From Schoenoplectus triqueter (Eukaryota > Streptophyta > Magnoliopsida > Poales > Cyperaceae): 31,670 nucleotides of DNA. Of this stretch, positions 31,291 through 31,670 are shown piece after piece. Where the stretch lies: assembly GCA_964058805.1 (NCBI GenBank), contig CAXKVV010001646.1, positions 1-31,670 on the forward strand, in the 5' to 3' direction. The stretch's first letter is position 1, and each line of letters starts with the position of its first letter. The notes beneath the pieces were generated by a model. The model saw only the letters and a program-made list of their open reading frames with translations. It did not search any database and was not told the origin of the DNA. A program made the position numbers and the translations under genes.

Positions 31291-31670
31291 ACATAAAAAT
31301 TAAGACTTAATTAGTTACTTATTGAACCAACCTTGGTAATGAATCCATTGGTTTAATATTTTGATGACTGTAGTCCTTGGTTAAATGGTTGTGGTAACAT
31401 CAACTGTTGTTTGTTAATGATGTGTTTGATAATACTCTTTTATTCCGAAAGAAGAGAAGAGAGCAATTTCAGAAAAAAAAATGTCAAAGAGAAATAAATG
31501 AAAGAAAGATGAAACTTCTTCCATTAAAATAGTAGATCTCTTTATCCGCAAGAAGAGTCTTTTAATTCTTTTCTTTCAATATTTTTTCTTTTATCGTTAC
31601 TAAACATCTATATGAAAGTTTTAAATAATATAAAAGAAGTGTTCATTCGGAATTATTATCTTCCACTCTT
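31291..31670. other. Noncoding end of window
   Basis: AT-rich, with a purine-rich gaagagaagagag-like patch near 31450-31520. No gene or repeat boundary identified. Confidence 0.4.

Overview
This window looks like nuclear DNA of a flowering plant. The genes are split by GT-AG introns. One protein begins with a chloroplast-transit-like leader, and the intergenic DNA is very AT-rich and crowded with short foldback transposons (MITEs), a Helitron-like fragment and simple repeats. Nothing identifies the species.

Layout. (1) 1-798, + strand: the last three exons of the Sec61 alpha translocon subunit; the gene begins upstream of the window. (2) 799-4828: intergenic, with a Mutator-like nonautonomous element (2014-2696) and a hAT-like GGGTGTCAA element (3309-3700), both with recognisable target-site duplications. 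(3) 4829-6775, + strand: a complete 3-exon gene for a 121-aa predicted plastid protein with one membrane helix. Its second intron holds two tandem foldback MITEs. (4) 7668-9698, - strand: a complete 3-exon gene for a 160-aa hydrophilic protein of unknown function, convergent with the previous gene and with a truncated MITE in its first intron. (5) 10697-13741: a chain of seven foldback MITEs separated by (TA)n and (GA)n/(CT)n tracts. (6) 13742-16692: a possible orphan first exon, then more MITEs. (7) 17159-20015, + strand: an oligopeptide-transporter (OPT) pseudogene with frameshifts near its start and a large in-frame internal deletion. (8) 20016-29488: gene-poor repeat territory with a Helitron-like fragment, two related 9-bp-TSD MITEs, two further TA-flanked MITEs and a (TAA)n microsatellite of about 107 bp. 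(9) 29489-29728, + strand: the first coding exon of a possible F-box-like gene whose remainder was not found in the window.

The genes do not form a pathway. The most striking signal is the MITE population. About thirteen elements in several terminal-repeat families sit in or beside (TA)n/(GA)n tracts, resembling microsatellite-targeting elements such as rice Micron. They appear to share two inner-arm cores beneath different outer ends. All repeat boundaries were read by eye, without alignment software.
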